Shown here piece after piece: positions 43,680 through 55,379 of a stretch of 64,000 nucleotides of DNA. Positions within the stretch are counted from its first letter, which is position 1, and the number at the start of each line of letters is the position of its first letter. Source of the DNA: Delphinapterus leucas (Eukaryota; Chordata; Mammalia; Artiodactyla; Monodontidae); the NCBI RefSeq assembly GCF_002288925.2, contig NW_022098072.1, positions 18,189,491-18,253,490 on the forward strand, written 5' to 3'. The position numbers and the translations under genes were made by a program. Below the pieces are notes generated by a model that saw nothing but the letters and a program-made list of their open reading frames with translations, did not search any database and was not told where the DNA came from.

Positions 43680-44065
43680 CCTAGATAGCATCCTTTGCCT
43701 GAAAAGTTCTTTTTCCCCCTCTCCACTTGATTCAGGTTTTACCTATGTGATCAAAACTGAAGGCTACTTCTTCCATGAGGCTTTTCTGATTCCCTGTCCC
43801 TTCCTCAGTCACACAGAAGGGGCCTAATAATTGTTCAGATATCTGGTATGCACCAAGTACTCTCCTAGGAGCCTTCACATCTGTTGGATGTTACCTCTCA
43901 CTCACGGGATCTCCTACTCCCTTATTTTTCATGGGATATTCTTATTTTTGAAAATATAGGCTATCATCTCTTTAAATTATAAGCTTCTTGAAAGACCTAC
44001 ACCTACTTAACTTTGTGTCCTAGAAATTGATAAGTGGGTAATGAATGCTATATGACAAGAGTGAC
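43680..44065 (+). mobile_element. L2 3'UTR remnant
   Basis: 'CCTTTGCCTGAAAAGTTCTT', 'CTTCTTCCATGAGGCTTTTCTG' and 'ATTATAAGCTTCTTGAAAGACC' follow the plus-strand L2 3'UTR. Confidence 0.55.
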
Positions 44066-44069
44066 TTAG

Positions 44070-44345
44070 ACATGAACTGTATAGGAGTTCAGAGGAAACA
44101 CCTACCCTGAGGAAATGTGATGAAGAAAGTGAGATTCGAGGTAGATGTTAAAGACAGGGGCAGGCTGCCATTAGTAGAATGGAAGAGAGAGCACATTTTG
44201 AATGTGGGACTGACATGAGTAAAGGCACAGAAAGAGGAATTCTCAAAGGGCACTCAAAAAACAGTGGAAAAAATCAATGCTAGAACTGACATTGTTAACA
44301 TTTGTGTGAGGACAAGTAAAGGATCAGAGAGAGAAAGGCAGGCAT
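44070..44345 (-). mobile_element. Possible L2 remnant
   Basis: 'GAAAGTGAGATTCGAGGTAGATG...GTAAAGGCACAGAAAGAGGAATT' resembles reverse-complemented L2 text. Weak. Confidence 0.35.
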
Positions 44346-44349
44346 TTGG

Positions 44350-46045
44350 GTCGCTTGATAATTTTTTTTATAGACTTAATTTGAATAAATGATCACATAA
44401 AGCCTCTAGAAGATGAGGAAGAGAGAAGTATTAACATCCGGTAGCTTATTTCCCAACATGAAAACTCAACATTAAAGGTAAAACTAAGCCGAATTCAGTA
44501 GGGAGGCACAGTAAATGACCAACACTTCCTACGTGGGTCAAGCCAACACTGACCTCATGTTAAAAGACTCAGTGTTCAGTTATCTAATACATAATCTACT
44601 TTCCTAAAAATAATATAACTTCAAGTTTTGAGATGCCAATGGCTTTTTTAAAATCATATTTTTATTTTGTAAAAACTTGATTAAAGTCAGGTCACTAAGT
44701 TTCATAAAAATGGCATCTAATTGTTTTTTAAAAACCTGTTTTCACAAAATAAATATTGGAAATAAACGCGTCAGGCATTTCAAAGTAACTTTTTATATTA
44801 AGTGAGTGCCTCTTCTTTATAAATAAGCATAATATTTTCCTGACAGACACACCATAGTTTCCATCCCCACCCAAAGTTCTGCAGGTCTTTAAACATTTTG
44901 AGCTTTCCAAATATTTTAAATTGGTCAAATATTTAATATTAATAATACAATATTAATATTTAAATTATTTGATTAAAAAAATAATTTTACCTTTTTATTG
45001 TGTTCCATTATACAATTTTACATAGTACCATTATGATTTTAAACAATAATTAAGAAAATCAAATTAATGTTTTTGAGCTCTACTCCTCAGTATATAGATA
45101 TGCCTAAAAAAGTACAGCCCAAGCACAGTGGTGCAATTTTCCAAGCACTTTCAAGTTGCTTAAATATTTACAAATATGTAAGTACCCTGTTTGAAAGCAC
45201 CATCATTTTGGTATCAGAAAGAAATTCTGTAACCAACTGTACAGAGAATAAAGTTCAATGAAAATGTAATTTGCTTTTAGTATATTTCTAATACATTGCC
45301 AATTGCCAATAAAAAACAACCCCACCCCCCAAAAAAATACCCAACAACCAGAAAGTAAAGAAAGCTGACACCCAGCCTCTCTGGAGTGGGTTGGAAAGTT
45401 GAAGAGACACAGGTTTGATCTCCATTCGAGGAGGAAAGGGGAGCATACATCCCTCCTCATTGGAGCCACTGTCCAAGGCACTAACCTGTTCAGTGTGTTC
45501 TCTTTGCTTTGAGTTTGTTTTGGTAATTTAACAGCAACAAAAAAGATGGCGAGGGCATGGTTTAGGTGAAGTATGAAACCCGACGGCACTATGTGAATAT
45601 TTGCTACCACTAGCTAAACAATAGAGTTTTGACACTGTGAGCTTTCTTTAGCATATTTTTGATACAGAGAAGAGCCAATACATATTTAACAATTAGGGGA
45701 AATGTTTCCTGTACAGTGTCATTCAGGATAGACATTTTCTTATAACCAGTTCATCAAAACACTATTTTATTAGAGGCCATGAATCCAGAAAGAAAAGTAA
45801 GCTTATAAAATTATTTGTGTTGTTATCTCTTCAATGGAATGGAATTTTTCTGTAAGTTTTCAGAAAGCACCTCTCCAATGTTTACTTAAGTACCCTACAC
45901 ATTCTATAGGCAAACATGCTATTTTCCAAACCAAGCATTTTCAAAATTCTTCTTAGATAGAATAAACTTTGCTTCTCTGCACCGGCATACATCTGTTTTA
46001 GTATATGTGCATACCAACACACACTGTGACACACAGAGGCAACAG
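44350..46045. other. No recognised gene; very AT-rich 44580-45070
   Basis: Unclassified, AT-rich sequence. Minus-strand frame 45203-45610 (135 codons) has no recognisable domain. Confidence 0.5.
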
Positions 46046-46049
46046 AGGG

Positions 46050-46285
46050 AGGGTAGAAAAACTATGGATTTAGAGGCAGAAACCTCAGGAACCAGTTATG
46101 ATTTGTTTACCAAATTATATGACATGAACAAAGTCACTTAATTTTCCTGAACTCCAATATCCTTTTTCATAAACCAGTTATACTAATTACCTCTCTGCCT
46201 ATTTCAGAGAATCATGATAATACCCACCAAAAGATGACATATAGGAAAATATTTTGTACAAAGATATGATTTTCACAAAATATTT
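46050..46285 (+). mobile_element. MIR SINE
   Basis: 'CTATGGATTTAGAGGCAGAAACC...GACATGAACAAAGTCACTTAATTTTCCTGAACTCCAATATCC...GAATCATGATAAT' keeps MIR order. Confidence 0.7.
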
Positions 46286-46289
46286 AAAT

Positions 46290-49200
46290 ATATTTCTTAT
46301 GCTTTAAGGGCTCAGTTTCAATAAGAGCTATCTTTGTTAGGCAAAAGTTGAGTTTATGAAACTAAAAGTACAACTTTCCATATGAAGTGGAGTTTCCTGT
46401 TCTGTGTTTTACAAGGCCATGCCCCAGATGGGTGGCTATTTATTACCATATGACCAACTCAAGCTTTTATTACAGTTACTAGAACATGAAAATATTGACA
46501 GAGCTGAGATCCCTGTGGTGAAATGTGAGGACCATGAAAATCTAAAACATCATGGGGCATCATACTTCACTTACGGGTTCTAACAGCTAAAGAGATGGAG
46601 GATAATTTCAACAACATGATTACAGTTGGAAATAGGTCAAATATTACCTTACTGGTGAATTTACCAACTAGACTTCCCTGCTGGTCCTCAGCGGTCATGC
46701 CGAGACGTGGACTTTGATTCCCCGCATGAGGCTGACCCAAGGCCAAGGAGAAGGAAGTCAGTCCTCCTTTCTGGGGCACCGCTCTTGCGTGCTGCCAGGC
46801 TGTATCCTAGGTGCCCACCTGCCCCACTGCCCTGGACCGGTTACCTTAGCTATAGCTCAGGGCCTGGGGTGGGGCCTCCCTCCCTCTCAGTCCATATGCC
46901 TCAGCCTTGCCTTCACTCCCAAAGAGCTTCTTATTGTCTGTGAAATTGCTGCTCTGGAACCAGGTTTCCTGTGCCTCATGCAAGTGACAGTCAACTCAGC
47001 TGACTGATTTCAAGGGTCTCGCCCTGAAATGAGCACAGGGGGCCAGGCAGAAAAAGTAAATGGTAAAATGGGCCAAGGTGGGTCTGTCACCCTGGAGAGT
47101 GCCTGAACCCTGGGAGCAGTGACCTCTGAGCTGTAGCTAGTTGTAACCATACAGAAATATAGGCCCCAGCGTGGCCAGAAATTATCAGGAAAAAAACCAG
47201 AAATTTGCCTTTGTAGCTAAAGTCTTGACTTTTTAAATGTTGGCAAGTAAATTAAAGTATTTTCTAAGGCTTTTTAAAAAAATTTCTTTGTTTGCTTTAA
47301 TTTCTAAGTTGACAAAACACATCAACAAGCAGTATTCAGCCAACCAGCAGCCACCCTGCCACCTCTTATTTAATGGGTGCAATAGGGAGACTACTAAGGG
47401 AGGGCTCATATACACACAGAGTCCTCCTTGCCTTGTCAGTTAACACATGTGCGTTGGAGAAACAGCCTGTTGACCCACTTTTCTTCGCTGGCAATCAAAA
47501 GGAGTTGGTTACAATGAGTTTTTCAGTCGAGATTGGAGGAAAAGGTGACCCATATCACAGAGGAGGAAATCGTGTTGGAAATTCTGTCCTCGTGGCTCCC
47601 CCTTGCCTGCTCTACTGACAAATCTAGCTGACTCTGCACTAAATCATCCTTACAGCTTCATCCAAGGCGGACACCATATTGTTGCCCCACTGGCTACTTT
47701 GTAGCCCCTCCCGCAGGCCTTCTCCTGGGCCAGAGTCTCTGGGTGAAAGGAGAAGAATATACTGCCAGAGGGCAGAACACACACAGATCAACACACCAAC
47801 CCAATATCCACATGAGGAAGTCACAGGTCAGTTAACAAGTTATTAGCCAAGATAGAAATAAGAGCAGAGTTCATTATTTCCAGTGAATCCAAAAAATTGT
47901 CACTAATTCAGAGAATCACAAAGTAATTACCCTAGATAAGACTCGGGGGTCATCTTGCCCTGCCTGATCATTTTTCAGATGAAAAGATCAACGCCCAGAA
48001 ATGCTTCTAAACCCACTACGTCAACACCACGTGCCCGTTTACTGCCCAATACAAACAAATTGGAGAAAAGATGCCATTTTGTGCCCAGGCTCCTTCGCGT
48101 AGGTATAGACTTTGCTAGATGCTGCATAAATGTCAGGCCAGCACTTCTCAGAAATGGAGACGGTCAAGAGATGTTATTAGTGGTCACTGTATTAGTCTAT
48201 CACTGATTATAATACCAACACCCAATAATTATCTCCATTTCAATCAGAAACTGGTCAAGTATGACAAATATGCCCTTGTTACTCAAGAGCTCACTGCAAA
48301 GCATCGCTCTGCTGTTTGTGATTTTGAAAATCAAAAAATGACTCAGCCAAAAAAGAAAGAAAAAAAATTTGATTGAATTACCTTGCAGAAACCACCTTTA
48401 AAACCAGTGAGCCTGCAAATGGGATCTCAACCGGTCTGGAAGTAGGCCACAGCAGGCTTTCTCCAAAGGGAGCCAGTCTGTCTGCAGCTATGGAGAAAGC
48501 AAGGTCTAAAGTTCATAGTCCAGGATGTGAGATCTGTCTGCAGCTCTGCCAAGGCTAGGGAAGGAGCCGCTCTCCTAGGTTATGGGAAACAGGCTTACAG
48601 GGCACCAAGAGTGGCTCCCAGTGAAAGCGATGGGTGCTGCTCAGTGGCTGTCACCACAGAAACTGGCTTAACAGTCACATCCTGCTTGGTTAGCACCGTG
48701 CGTTCCTGGGAGGTTTTTATAGATATTTATTATTCCAGAAAAAAACAACTAATCAGGTCAGTCCTGAGCCTCCCATTTAACCCATGGAGAAACTAGGGTG
48801 AGCATTTGGCCTTTCTCAGCCCCCTTCCAAGATGAGTCCCTCTGACACCTAGGATGCTGAGGCCCAGCCTCCTGGTCACGGCAGCAGCAGTCCCCTAAAT
48901 TGTGGTGAAATGTGACAAGTGAGGGAGAAGATCCAGATCTTGGAGGAATTCATCTTTTGGTTTGTGTTGGTTAATTTGGGTGAGAGGGAGGGGTAGTCTC
49001 TACCATTTCAGAAATGCAGATTTAGACCTTAGATGGCATCCCCACAGAATATATTTTGCTTTTTTTTTTTCTTTTCAGACCAGATTCTGCCTTAGGAACA
49101 ATTTCCAAGCGTGACTTCAACTAGAAACTTTAGTAGCTCCTTCAGGCACGACCTGTGTCATTCAACAAAATGCTGCTTCCGTGTAGAAATAAAGGTGCTT

Positions 49201-49350
49201 GTAGCAGGGGAACTGTGTCTACCATATAGAGGAGTTAATTGTACCCACAAAGAACTGGCCTATTGCCTATTATCATATGCTCCGAAGGGACGTAGCAGCT
49301 ACTCATGTCAAGTTTTATAGAGGGAAAAAAAGTGGAACATGCTCTATAAA
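46290..49350. other. No recognised gene or repeat (3 kb)
   Basis: The longest apparently unique stretch. Short overlapping frames only (46707-47007, 47373-47618, 47955-48376, 48527-48796). No domain, tRNA fold or clear splice pattern seen. Confidence 0.45.
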
Positions 49351-49354
49351 ATAA

Positions 49355-49510
49355 AATCCTTTATATTTGTATAGTAGGAGTTTAAGGTGCATTTTTCTAT
49401 AACTAATGCAATTCTCACAACCACCCTTGTTTTATAGATGAAGGGCCAGAGGCTCAGGGGTGTTAAAACTTGCCCAAAAGCCCTGAGCTTCTAAAATGCT
49501 CGAGTCCACC
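49355..49510 (-). mobile_element. MIR remnant
   Basis: 'GCAATTCTCACAACCACCCTTGTTTTATAGATGAAGGGCC...AAACTTGCCCAAAAGCCCTGAG' is the reverse-complemented MIR. Confidence 0.65.
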
Positions 49511-49514
49511 TGTT

Positions 49515-49795
49515 GATGCCTCCAGCTCCGCTTCTCCTTCAAACACATGCTCTTCCCTCCCCAGCTCTACCTGCCCAAGTGAAGACGGAAGCCGGGCTTT
49601 CTCCATCTAGGACTCCCCTCCTACCATGAGATAAACACCTTCATGCCCTCTTCCACAGCAAGCTCGTCCTCTGCCCTGCACTTTTGGTAAAATCCTAAGT
49701 CATCATAAGCACGAGGACCAGGGCCACACCCGCCTTCTTCCCTGCTCTCTCCCCAAACCAAGCACGACGCTGTCCCCTGGTGCCATAGATATTTG
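49515..49795. other. No recognised gene or repeat
   Basis: Unclassified sequence next to the purine tract. Confidence 0.5.
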
Positions 49796-49798
49796 CAA

Positions 49799-49895
49799 AA
49801 GGGAGGGAGGGAGGATCGGAGGGAAGAAGGGGGGAAAGGAGGAAAGAAAGAAGAGAGGGAGAGAGGAGAGAAGGAACAGAGGAAGAAAAGAAGGG
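49799..49895 (+). repeat. Polypurine (GA-rich) tract
   Basis: About 97 bases almost entirely A and G, with GGGA, GGAA and AAAGAA units. The frame 49703-49933 on the other strand is an artefact of this low-complexity tract. Confidence 0.95.
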
Positions 49896-49899
49896 AATC

Positions 49900-50628
49900 T
49901 TAGAAAATTCCTCTTCTCGCAGTAGTTAACCACACATAAGTGTTTTTAAGCACTTACTAGGTGCTTATATTCTGCCAGGATATAAGAGAAGTGCCCATTA
50001 GGGGTCCCACAGTCAGGAAAATTACAATATAGCTAAAGGAGAACCAAAATGGATCTGAGAAAACACCATGGAACAGACTGTCAGAGTAAGGAGACTGGAA
50101 ATGAGGAGATGCTGGGTCAGGAGAGGCTCCCTGGCTTGGGGCCCTGGGGGAGCCCGAAGCTGCTTGAGCTCTCCCTTAGGGGACAGAAGAAAGGAGACTC
50201 TCAGGGAGTGCAGGCTGACGCAGGAGGAACCTGGTGCCCGTGTTTTACATGATTTCAGTGCTTTACGCGAGACAGGCCAAGACCACAAGGTGCCACTGGC
50301 TACTCTGTAGGCATGAAGTGACTCCGTGAGTCACTGCTAGGATGTCAAAGGGATTTCTTAGTCAGGAAACAGTCCCCACCTCGGTGTTTATGATCAACAA
50401 CGTAGACAAACAGAAGTCTAAAGAGCAAACAAGCCAGCACAGCGCCCCAGGCCCCAGTAACTATGAGAGCACCCTCAGCCTCTGCGCATCAGGCCTTTCA
50501 CGGCTGCAGGGAAGTGTGTAACTGTCTGTGTACACCCCTGCCTCTGCTCAGCATTTCACTCAGGGGGCTGGACCAACACTGACGCACACACAATGCACCC
50601 ACAGTAAGATCTCTTTGAAACTCATAAT
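49900..50628. other. No recognised gene or repeat
   Basis: Unclassified sequence; overlapping frames on both strands at 50022-50310 lack any domain. Confidence 0.5.
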
Positions 50629-50643
50629 AAAAAGTTGTGGAAT

Positions 50644-50870
50644 TGGGCTTCCCTGGTGGCGCAGTGGTTGAGAGTCCGCCTGCCGATGCGGGGGACACGG
50701 GTTCGTGCCCCGGTCCGGGAAGATCCCACATGCCACGGAGCGGCTGGGCCCGTGAGCCATGGCCGCTGATCCTGCGCCGCTGATCCTGCGCGTCCGGAGC
50801 CTGTGTTCCGCAACGGGAGAGGCCACAACAGTGAGAGGCCCGCGTACCGCAAAAAAAAAAAAAAAAAAAA
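50644..50870 (+). mobile_element. CHR SINE with a 14-bp tandem duplication
   Basis: Complete cetacean-type unit with a 15-bp perfect duplication AAAAAGTTGTGGAAT at 50629-50643 and 50871-50885. CCGCTGATCCTGCG is repeated back to back at 50763-50790. The A tail is about 20 nt. Confidence 0.95.
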
Positions 50871-50885
50871 AAAAAGTTGTGGAAT

Positions 50886-51510
50886 GGCTTTGTCATTTCC
50901 ACATAAAAAGATTGTCAAAATCCTGATCCATGTCACTCTACATAATCCCCATGGGGCAGCAGACTATGACATTCGTAGCTTGACATTTAATTCTTCTTTA
51001 AAGGAAAGGTGGTTTACATGAACTAGATTGAAATCGTTTGAAAAGCAAGAGTTTATGTCTTGCTGGACAAACATGTAGAACCTTGGAGTCACCCGATATT
51101 TGGGGCCTCATTTTGCTCATGAGTATAAGGCTTAAGTGGAGAGAGGAATCCATCTCTATCCTTCCCTTTCAGCTCGGAGATACCATGAATCTGATCGCTT
51201 TCTCTTCCTGAAGTAGAAAACAACACTAAAAGGCATGTAGTCTCCTCTTAGGAACATTCAGGACCCTGAATACTGTGCATGGCCAGTAAAGCCACATCAG
51301 CTTCTGCAGGACTCTCCCAAACGGAAGGCCACTCTCTCTCTCCCTGTAGCTGAGATTAAGCGAAATGACTGGAGATTTGGAGATGTTATCAGATTATGTT
51401 AGTGGCATTTGTTCTCCTTAAGTATTAGCAAGTCTTTCTTTGTCCTAAAAAAAAAAATAATAAATCATCAAATTATTCTGCCACCAGATCTTCAAAATAT
51501 TGGCCAAAAA
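50886..51510. other. No recognised gene; A runs at ~51447 and 51505
   Basis: Unclassified sequence. Confidence 0.5.
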
Positions 51511-51514
51511 AAAA

Positions 51515-51650
51515 AAAAAAAGAGCACCAATCTTTGAACTAGAAAACCGAGATTTTAGTCCTGGCTTTACCGCTTCCTACTTAGGTGACTTGATTCTCGG
51601 CACTCAGGGCCTCACAAGCCTCATTCTCTTACTTAGAAAGGGGGTGAGGG
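51515..51650 (+). mobile_element. MIR remnant
   Basis: 'ATTTTAGTCCTGGCTTTACCGCTTCCTACTTAGGTGACTTG...CCTCACAAGCCTCATTCTC' fits the MIR order. Confidence 0.6.
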
Positions 51651-51654
51651 AAGG

Positions 51655-53065
51655 CACAGGGCCTTCCACGTCCAGCTCACGGGTTTGCCTGAGGGACCCA
51701 GGAGAGAGATGGTGTAAAAGTGCATCGTAAATCTTAGCATGTTCTACAAACGAAAGGGGTTGTAGTTTTTTACTGTGAACGCTTGTTCAGGTGATTAGAA
51801 GCTGGATCTTTAAGCACACTAATAGCCTAACCGTGCAGTCTAAAAGTTAACGCCTTTAGCCAAAGAAGCAGTATTTTTATTATTACCCCGACTGAGAGGA
51901 CAGAGAGGAATTCAGTGTTAACAATCAGAAGTAGAGTCCTCAGAGGGAGCTCCACCCTTTCAGGATTATTAAACCTGTGCCAACACAGGCAACCCTGTGC
52001 ACCTGAAGCACCTCCCTCCCTGAAGCAACTCAGGTGACAGCGGCGTAACCCACCCTTTCCTTGGTACCGAGTACAACTGCCACTGAGAACGCCACCCTTG
52101 TCCAGGTAACGACAGCACCAACGTGGGTCAGTGTCGCTCCTCAGGAAACGCAGTCCCATGACAGAGACTTGTGATGCCACATGAATCTCCACCTAAGCAT
52201 CTTGGTTGGCCAAACAGACCCCCAGAAAAGCTCAACCTCCCCAGCTCTTTGCTCTTCCAGGCCACACTGGGACTGTTCCAGGCAGAAAGGAACACCTGTC
52301 TTACCTGAGGTGGCATAATCACGACAAGTAGCATGAAGAGTCACGAGTCAAAAACAACATTGGACTGGGGTACTCTTGCAGGGCAGAACTTTTCCTGAAA
52401 ATCCTGAAGTTCAGATGTCTACAATTACAGGCAATGAGGCTCAAAGAGCCAGCCTCATGGATCAACTTGGGTTTTATTTTTGGTTTTGTTTTCATTAGAC
52501 GCAACACTGAGCTGAGCTCTGAGCCTTCCAGGGAGTTGCACAACCTCAGCTTTTAGAGACCGTGTAGCTTTTAGAGATTGTGTTTCATGGTCACGGGGGG
52601 GGGGGGGGGGGGGAATGGATTTAATAGGTTTTCACAATCGTATTATCTACTTAAGCTTCCAGGATCATTTCTCACTTAATTGCAAGTCCCAAGGAAAGAT
52701 CATAGAGTAGGGGCCACAAGAGGCAGTCAGAACGATAGAAAGGTAGATTCTTCACAATTGACGTAAAATCTAAATATAATAGCAAAAGCCATTTCAAGAG
52801 CTCTGATTGAAGCACCTCAGATTGGAAATAACTGCCCTCCTTCGATAATTATTTCCATTACAAAATGGATACTTATATGTTCTATGTTTGTATATTTACA
52901 CATAAATATATATTTACATGTGCCTAATAGAGATTATATGGGTCTAAAGTGACAAAAATATAAGCTTTAAGCTGTGGGTGGCAGGCTCTCGCTCTGTTAC
53001 ACCATAGCTTCATACAAATGCTCTCATCCCCTTATGGAAGAGTAAGTACCACTGGGAGTTTTGAG
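51655..53065. other. No recognised gene; oligo-G at 52595
   Basis: Unclassified sequence. Minus frames 51827-52192 and 52128-52344 overlap in different frames without a domain. Confidence 0.5.
52595..52613 (+). repeat. Oligo-G run, 19 nt
   Basis: Nineteen consecutive G directly after CATGGTCAC. The sequence just upstream contains AGCTTTTAGAGA twice (near 52550 and 52567). Confidence 0.95.
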
Positions 53066-53069
53066 GTCC

Positions 53070-53190
53070 ATTAGAACAGGGGTCCCCAGAGGGGACTCAG
53101 AGGTGCTGAGTAATTTAACCTCAAGTCAAAGAGCGAGTAAGTGGCAGAATCACAAGTCAAACTTAAAACTTCTGACTATAAATCCACTGC
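53070..53190 (-). mobile_element. MIR remnant
   Basis: 'GTCAAAGAGCGAGTAAGTGGCAGAATCACAAGTCAAAC' follows the reverse-complemented MIR 'GGTCACACAGCTAGTAAGTGGCAGAGC'. Confidence 0.5.
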
Positions 53191-53264
53191 TTGCTCCATA
53201 CATCACCCAGCCTATTGAGGGTCAAGGTGGGAAGCGTTTCTTCGAGAAACCTTCTGGTGGTAAC

Positions 53265-53400
53265 ACAACCACAAACAAGCCTTGAACACCTACCATGTGC
53301 AAAACTTGCCCTGGCCTCTGGGAAGGAGATATAGCAATACAAAGATGACTGCAACACTGCCCTTACTCAAAGGAGTTGAGTGAAGGGAAGAAAAATCATG
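53265..53400 (-). mobile_element. L2 3' end remnant
   Basis: 'GAACACCTACCATGTGCAAAAC', 'GGAGATATAGCAATACAAAGATG' and 'CCTTACTCAAAGGAGTTG' match the reverse-complemented L2 end. Confidence 0.6.
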
Positions 53401-53669
53401 GGAGGTGAACTAATTCAAGGAAGTTAATGAATCTGGGCAAAGGGAAAGAGAAAGTGCTGGTGGGGGGTGGAACCTAAATGATTGAGATTGAACTTGGGTA
53501 TTATGTTTGGGAGGGGCTATCTTTATACTCTGTCTCAATTACTCTTGGGCCAAGAAGCAAGGAGTAACAATACGGTTTTCCATACAGACTCTTCTACAGT
53601 AGAGAAAGTGTGCTGCCCAGTTTACACAAGTATTCTTATCTGTGTGTGTAGTATATGTGTGGTATTTTT

Positions 53670-54255
53670 TTTAATTTTTAAAAAAATTTTTATACATTTT
53701 TTAAAGGTTACACTCCAATTACAGTTATTACAAAATACTGGCTATATTCCCTGTGTTGTACAATACATTCTTTTTTTTTTTTTTTTTAATTTATGGCTGT
53801 GTTGGGTCTTAGTTTCTGTGCGAGGGCTTTCTCTAGTTGTGGCAAGCGGGGGCCACTCTTCATCGCGGTGCTCAGGCCTCTCACTATCGCGGCCTCTCTT
53901 GTTGCGGAGCACAGGCTCCAGACGCGCGGGCTCAGTAATTGTGGCTCACGGGCCCAGTTGCTCCATGGCATGTGGGATCTTCCCAGACCAGGGCTCGAAC
54001 CGTGTCCCCTGCATTGGCAGGCAGATTCTGAACCACTGCGCCACCAGGGAAGCCCTACAATACATTCTTGTAGCATATCTTACACCCAAGAGCTTGTATC
54101 TCCCACTTCCCCACCCCGATATTGTCCCTCCCTTCCCCAACTGGTAACCACGAGTTTGTTCTCTATATCTGTGAGTCTGCTTCTTTTTTTGTCATATTCA
54201 CTTGTTTGTTGTATTTTTTAGAGTCCACATGTAAGTGATATCATATAGTATTTTG
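53670..54255 (-). mobile_element. L1 3'UTR fragment, split by a CHR-2 SINE
   Basis: 'AAGGTTACACTCCAATTACAG', 'GGCTATATTCCCTGTGTTGTACAATA' then, after the SINE, 'CTGGTAACCACGAGTTTGTTC', 'TATCTGTGAGTCTGCTTC' and 'CCACATGTAAGTGATATCAT' are consecutive parts of a reverse-complemented artiodactyl-type L1 3' end. Confidence 0.8.
53773..54055 (-). mobile_element. CHR-2 SINE inserted in the L1 fragment
   Basis: Poly-T tail, TTATGGCTGTGTTGGGTCTT, then the usual reverse-complemented body to CCACCAGGGAAGCCC. The 14-bp perfect duplication TACAATACATTCTT lies at 53759-53772 and 54056-54069, both halves derived from the L1 target. Confidence 0.95.
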
Positions 54256-54259
54256 ACAC

Positions 54260-55375
54260 AAATGTTCTGATTCCTGAGAATTATCTCCTAAATTATAAAT
54301 TGGAAGAGTATTTGAATAACAATCCCCAAAAAATCCCTTAGAATTGGGGAACTGCACGTGAGTCTTTAAGAACCTGAAAGCTTTCCAAGAACTGATAAAT
54401 GTTTTAATCTACAAAGCTAAAAAGGAGACCTTGGACCTATTATGATTCTCTGAAATTTTGTCTAGAATTACCACCTGGTCTCTGTTTTTAGCATCTATTT
54501 AGCTTTGAAACTTTGAAACAATGGTATGGCTAGACAAACTGAGTGACTACCAATTCTCCAGGAAGATGAGGAAAAATTCAGCGAGAGTTGGCATTGGCCA
54601 TAGCAGACAGTTGAGAAAGTGTTACTCATGGTCAAAAGCAGCAACTCTGGTAAGAAAAGAGGCTCTGAACTACGTCAAGCACTCCTTAACACAATACTAT
54701 CTGTTGTGCAAGGGGGCGGGCCAAACTGTGTTTCCCTTGTATGGATGGGACGGGATCATGCTGCCTCTGCAGATCATCAGTGCTTCCTCTGTGTAGGAGT
54801 ATTATCGCTGTGAAAACTCAACCATGACGCTCACTGCTTGAAAGACCAAACAGGAATTTTGGAGCATCCCACCAACCCCACTCACTTGTCCTGTCCACCC
54901 TGACCTCTTCAGGCTGCAAACCCCAGAAAAGAAGCCACCTTTGGCATCCGGCACATGCTGGATGCAACGGAGTAGAGAGGCACCTGGAGACAGATGTTCA
55001 ACTTCCTGAGGAGGAGGTGAGAACCTAGACCCTAGGAGACTTGAGAGAGGGAACTGAGGAAGGAGACAGAAGACTAAGGAGAGAGGTGGAAGAGCGGGGG
55101 AGATATGCGACAGCCTCTTTTCACAGACCCCTTACCCTTATGCCGTTGGAGGAAATGAAGTCCTGATCCCGTTATACCACCCTGCTCTGTGAGGTCTACT
55201 AGATGTCTGAATAAAGAACTGTGCTTACCTACTTCCCTGTCCAGAGACCTAAAAGGAGTCAACTCCCTTGTGGATTATCAGGGGTGTCATCACTAGCTAT
55301 TAACAGTCTTTCTCTTAAGCTACCCCAAATTCATCTAATTTTTTAATTTATTTTTTGCCTAAGTTAACCATAGTT
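54260..55375. other. No recognised gene or repeat
   Basis: Unclassified sequence; frames 54521-54796 and 54619-54813 overlap and lack motifs. Confidence 0.5.
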
Positions 55376-55379
55376 ATTT

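Noticed and set aside
46668..46740. GACTTCCCTGCTGGTCC, like the head of a CHR SINE
   Set aside because: Similarity ends after about 17 bases; no B box, tail or target duplication.
49703..49933. Minus-strand frame rich in Leu, Pro and Ser
   Set aside because: Translation of the purine tract; low complexity only.
53482..54147. 221-codon open frame, the longest outside the full-length L1
   Set aside because: It runs through an L1 3'UTR fragment and an antisense CHR-2 SINE; the protein is made of repeat sequence.
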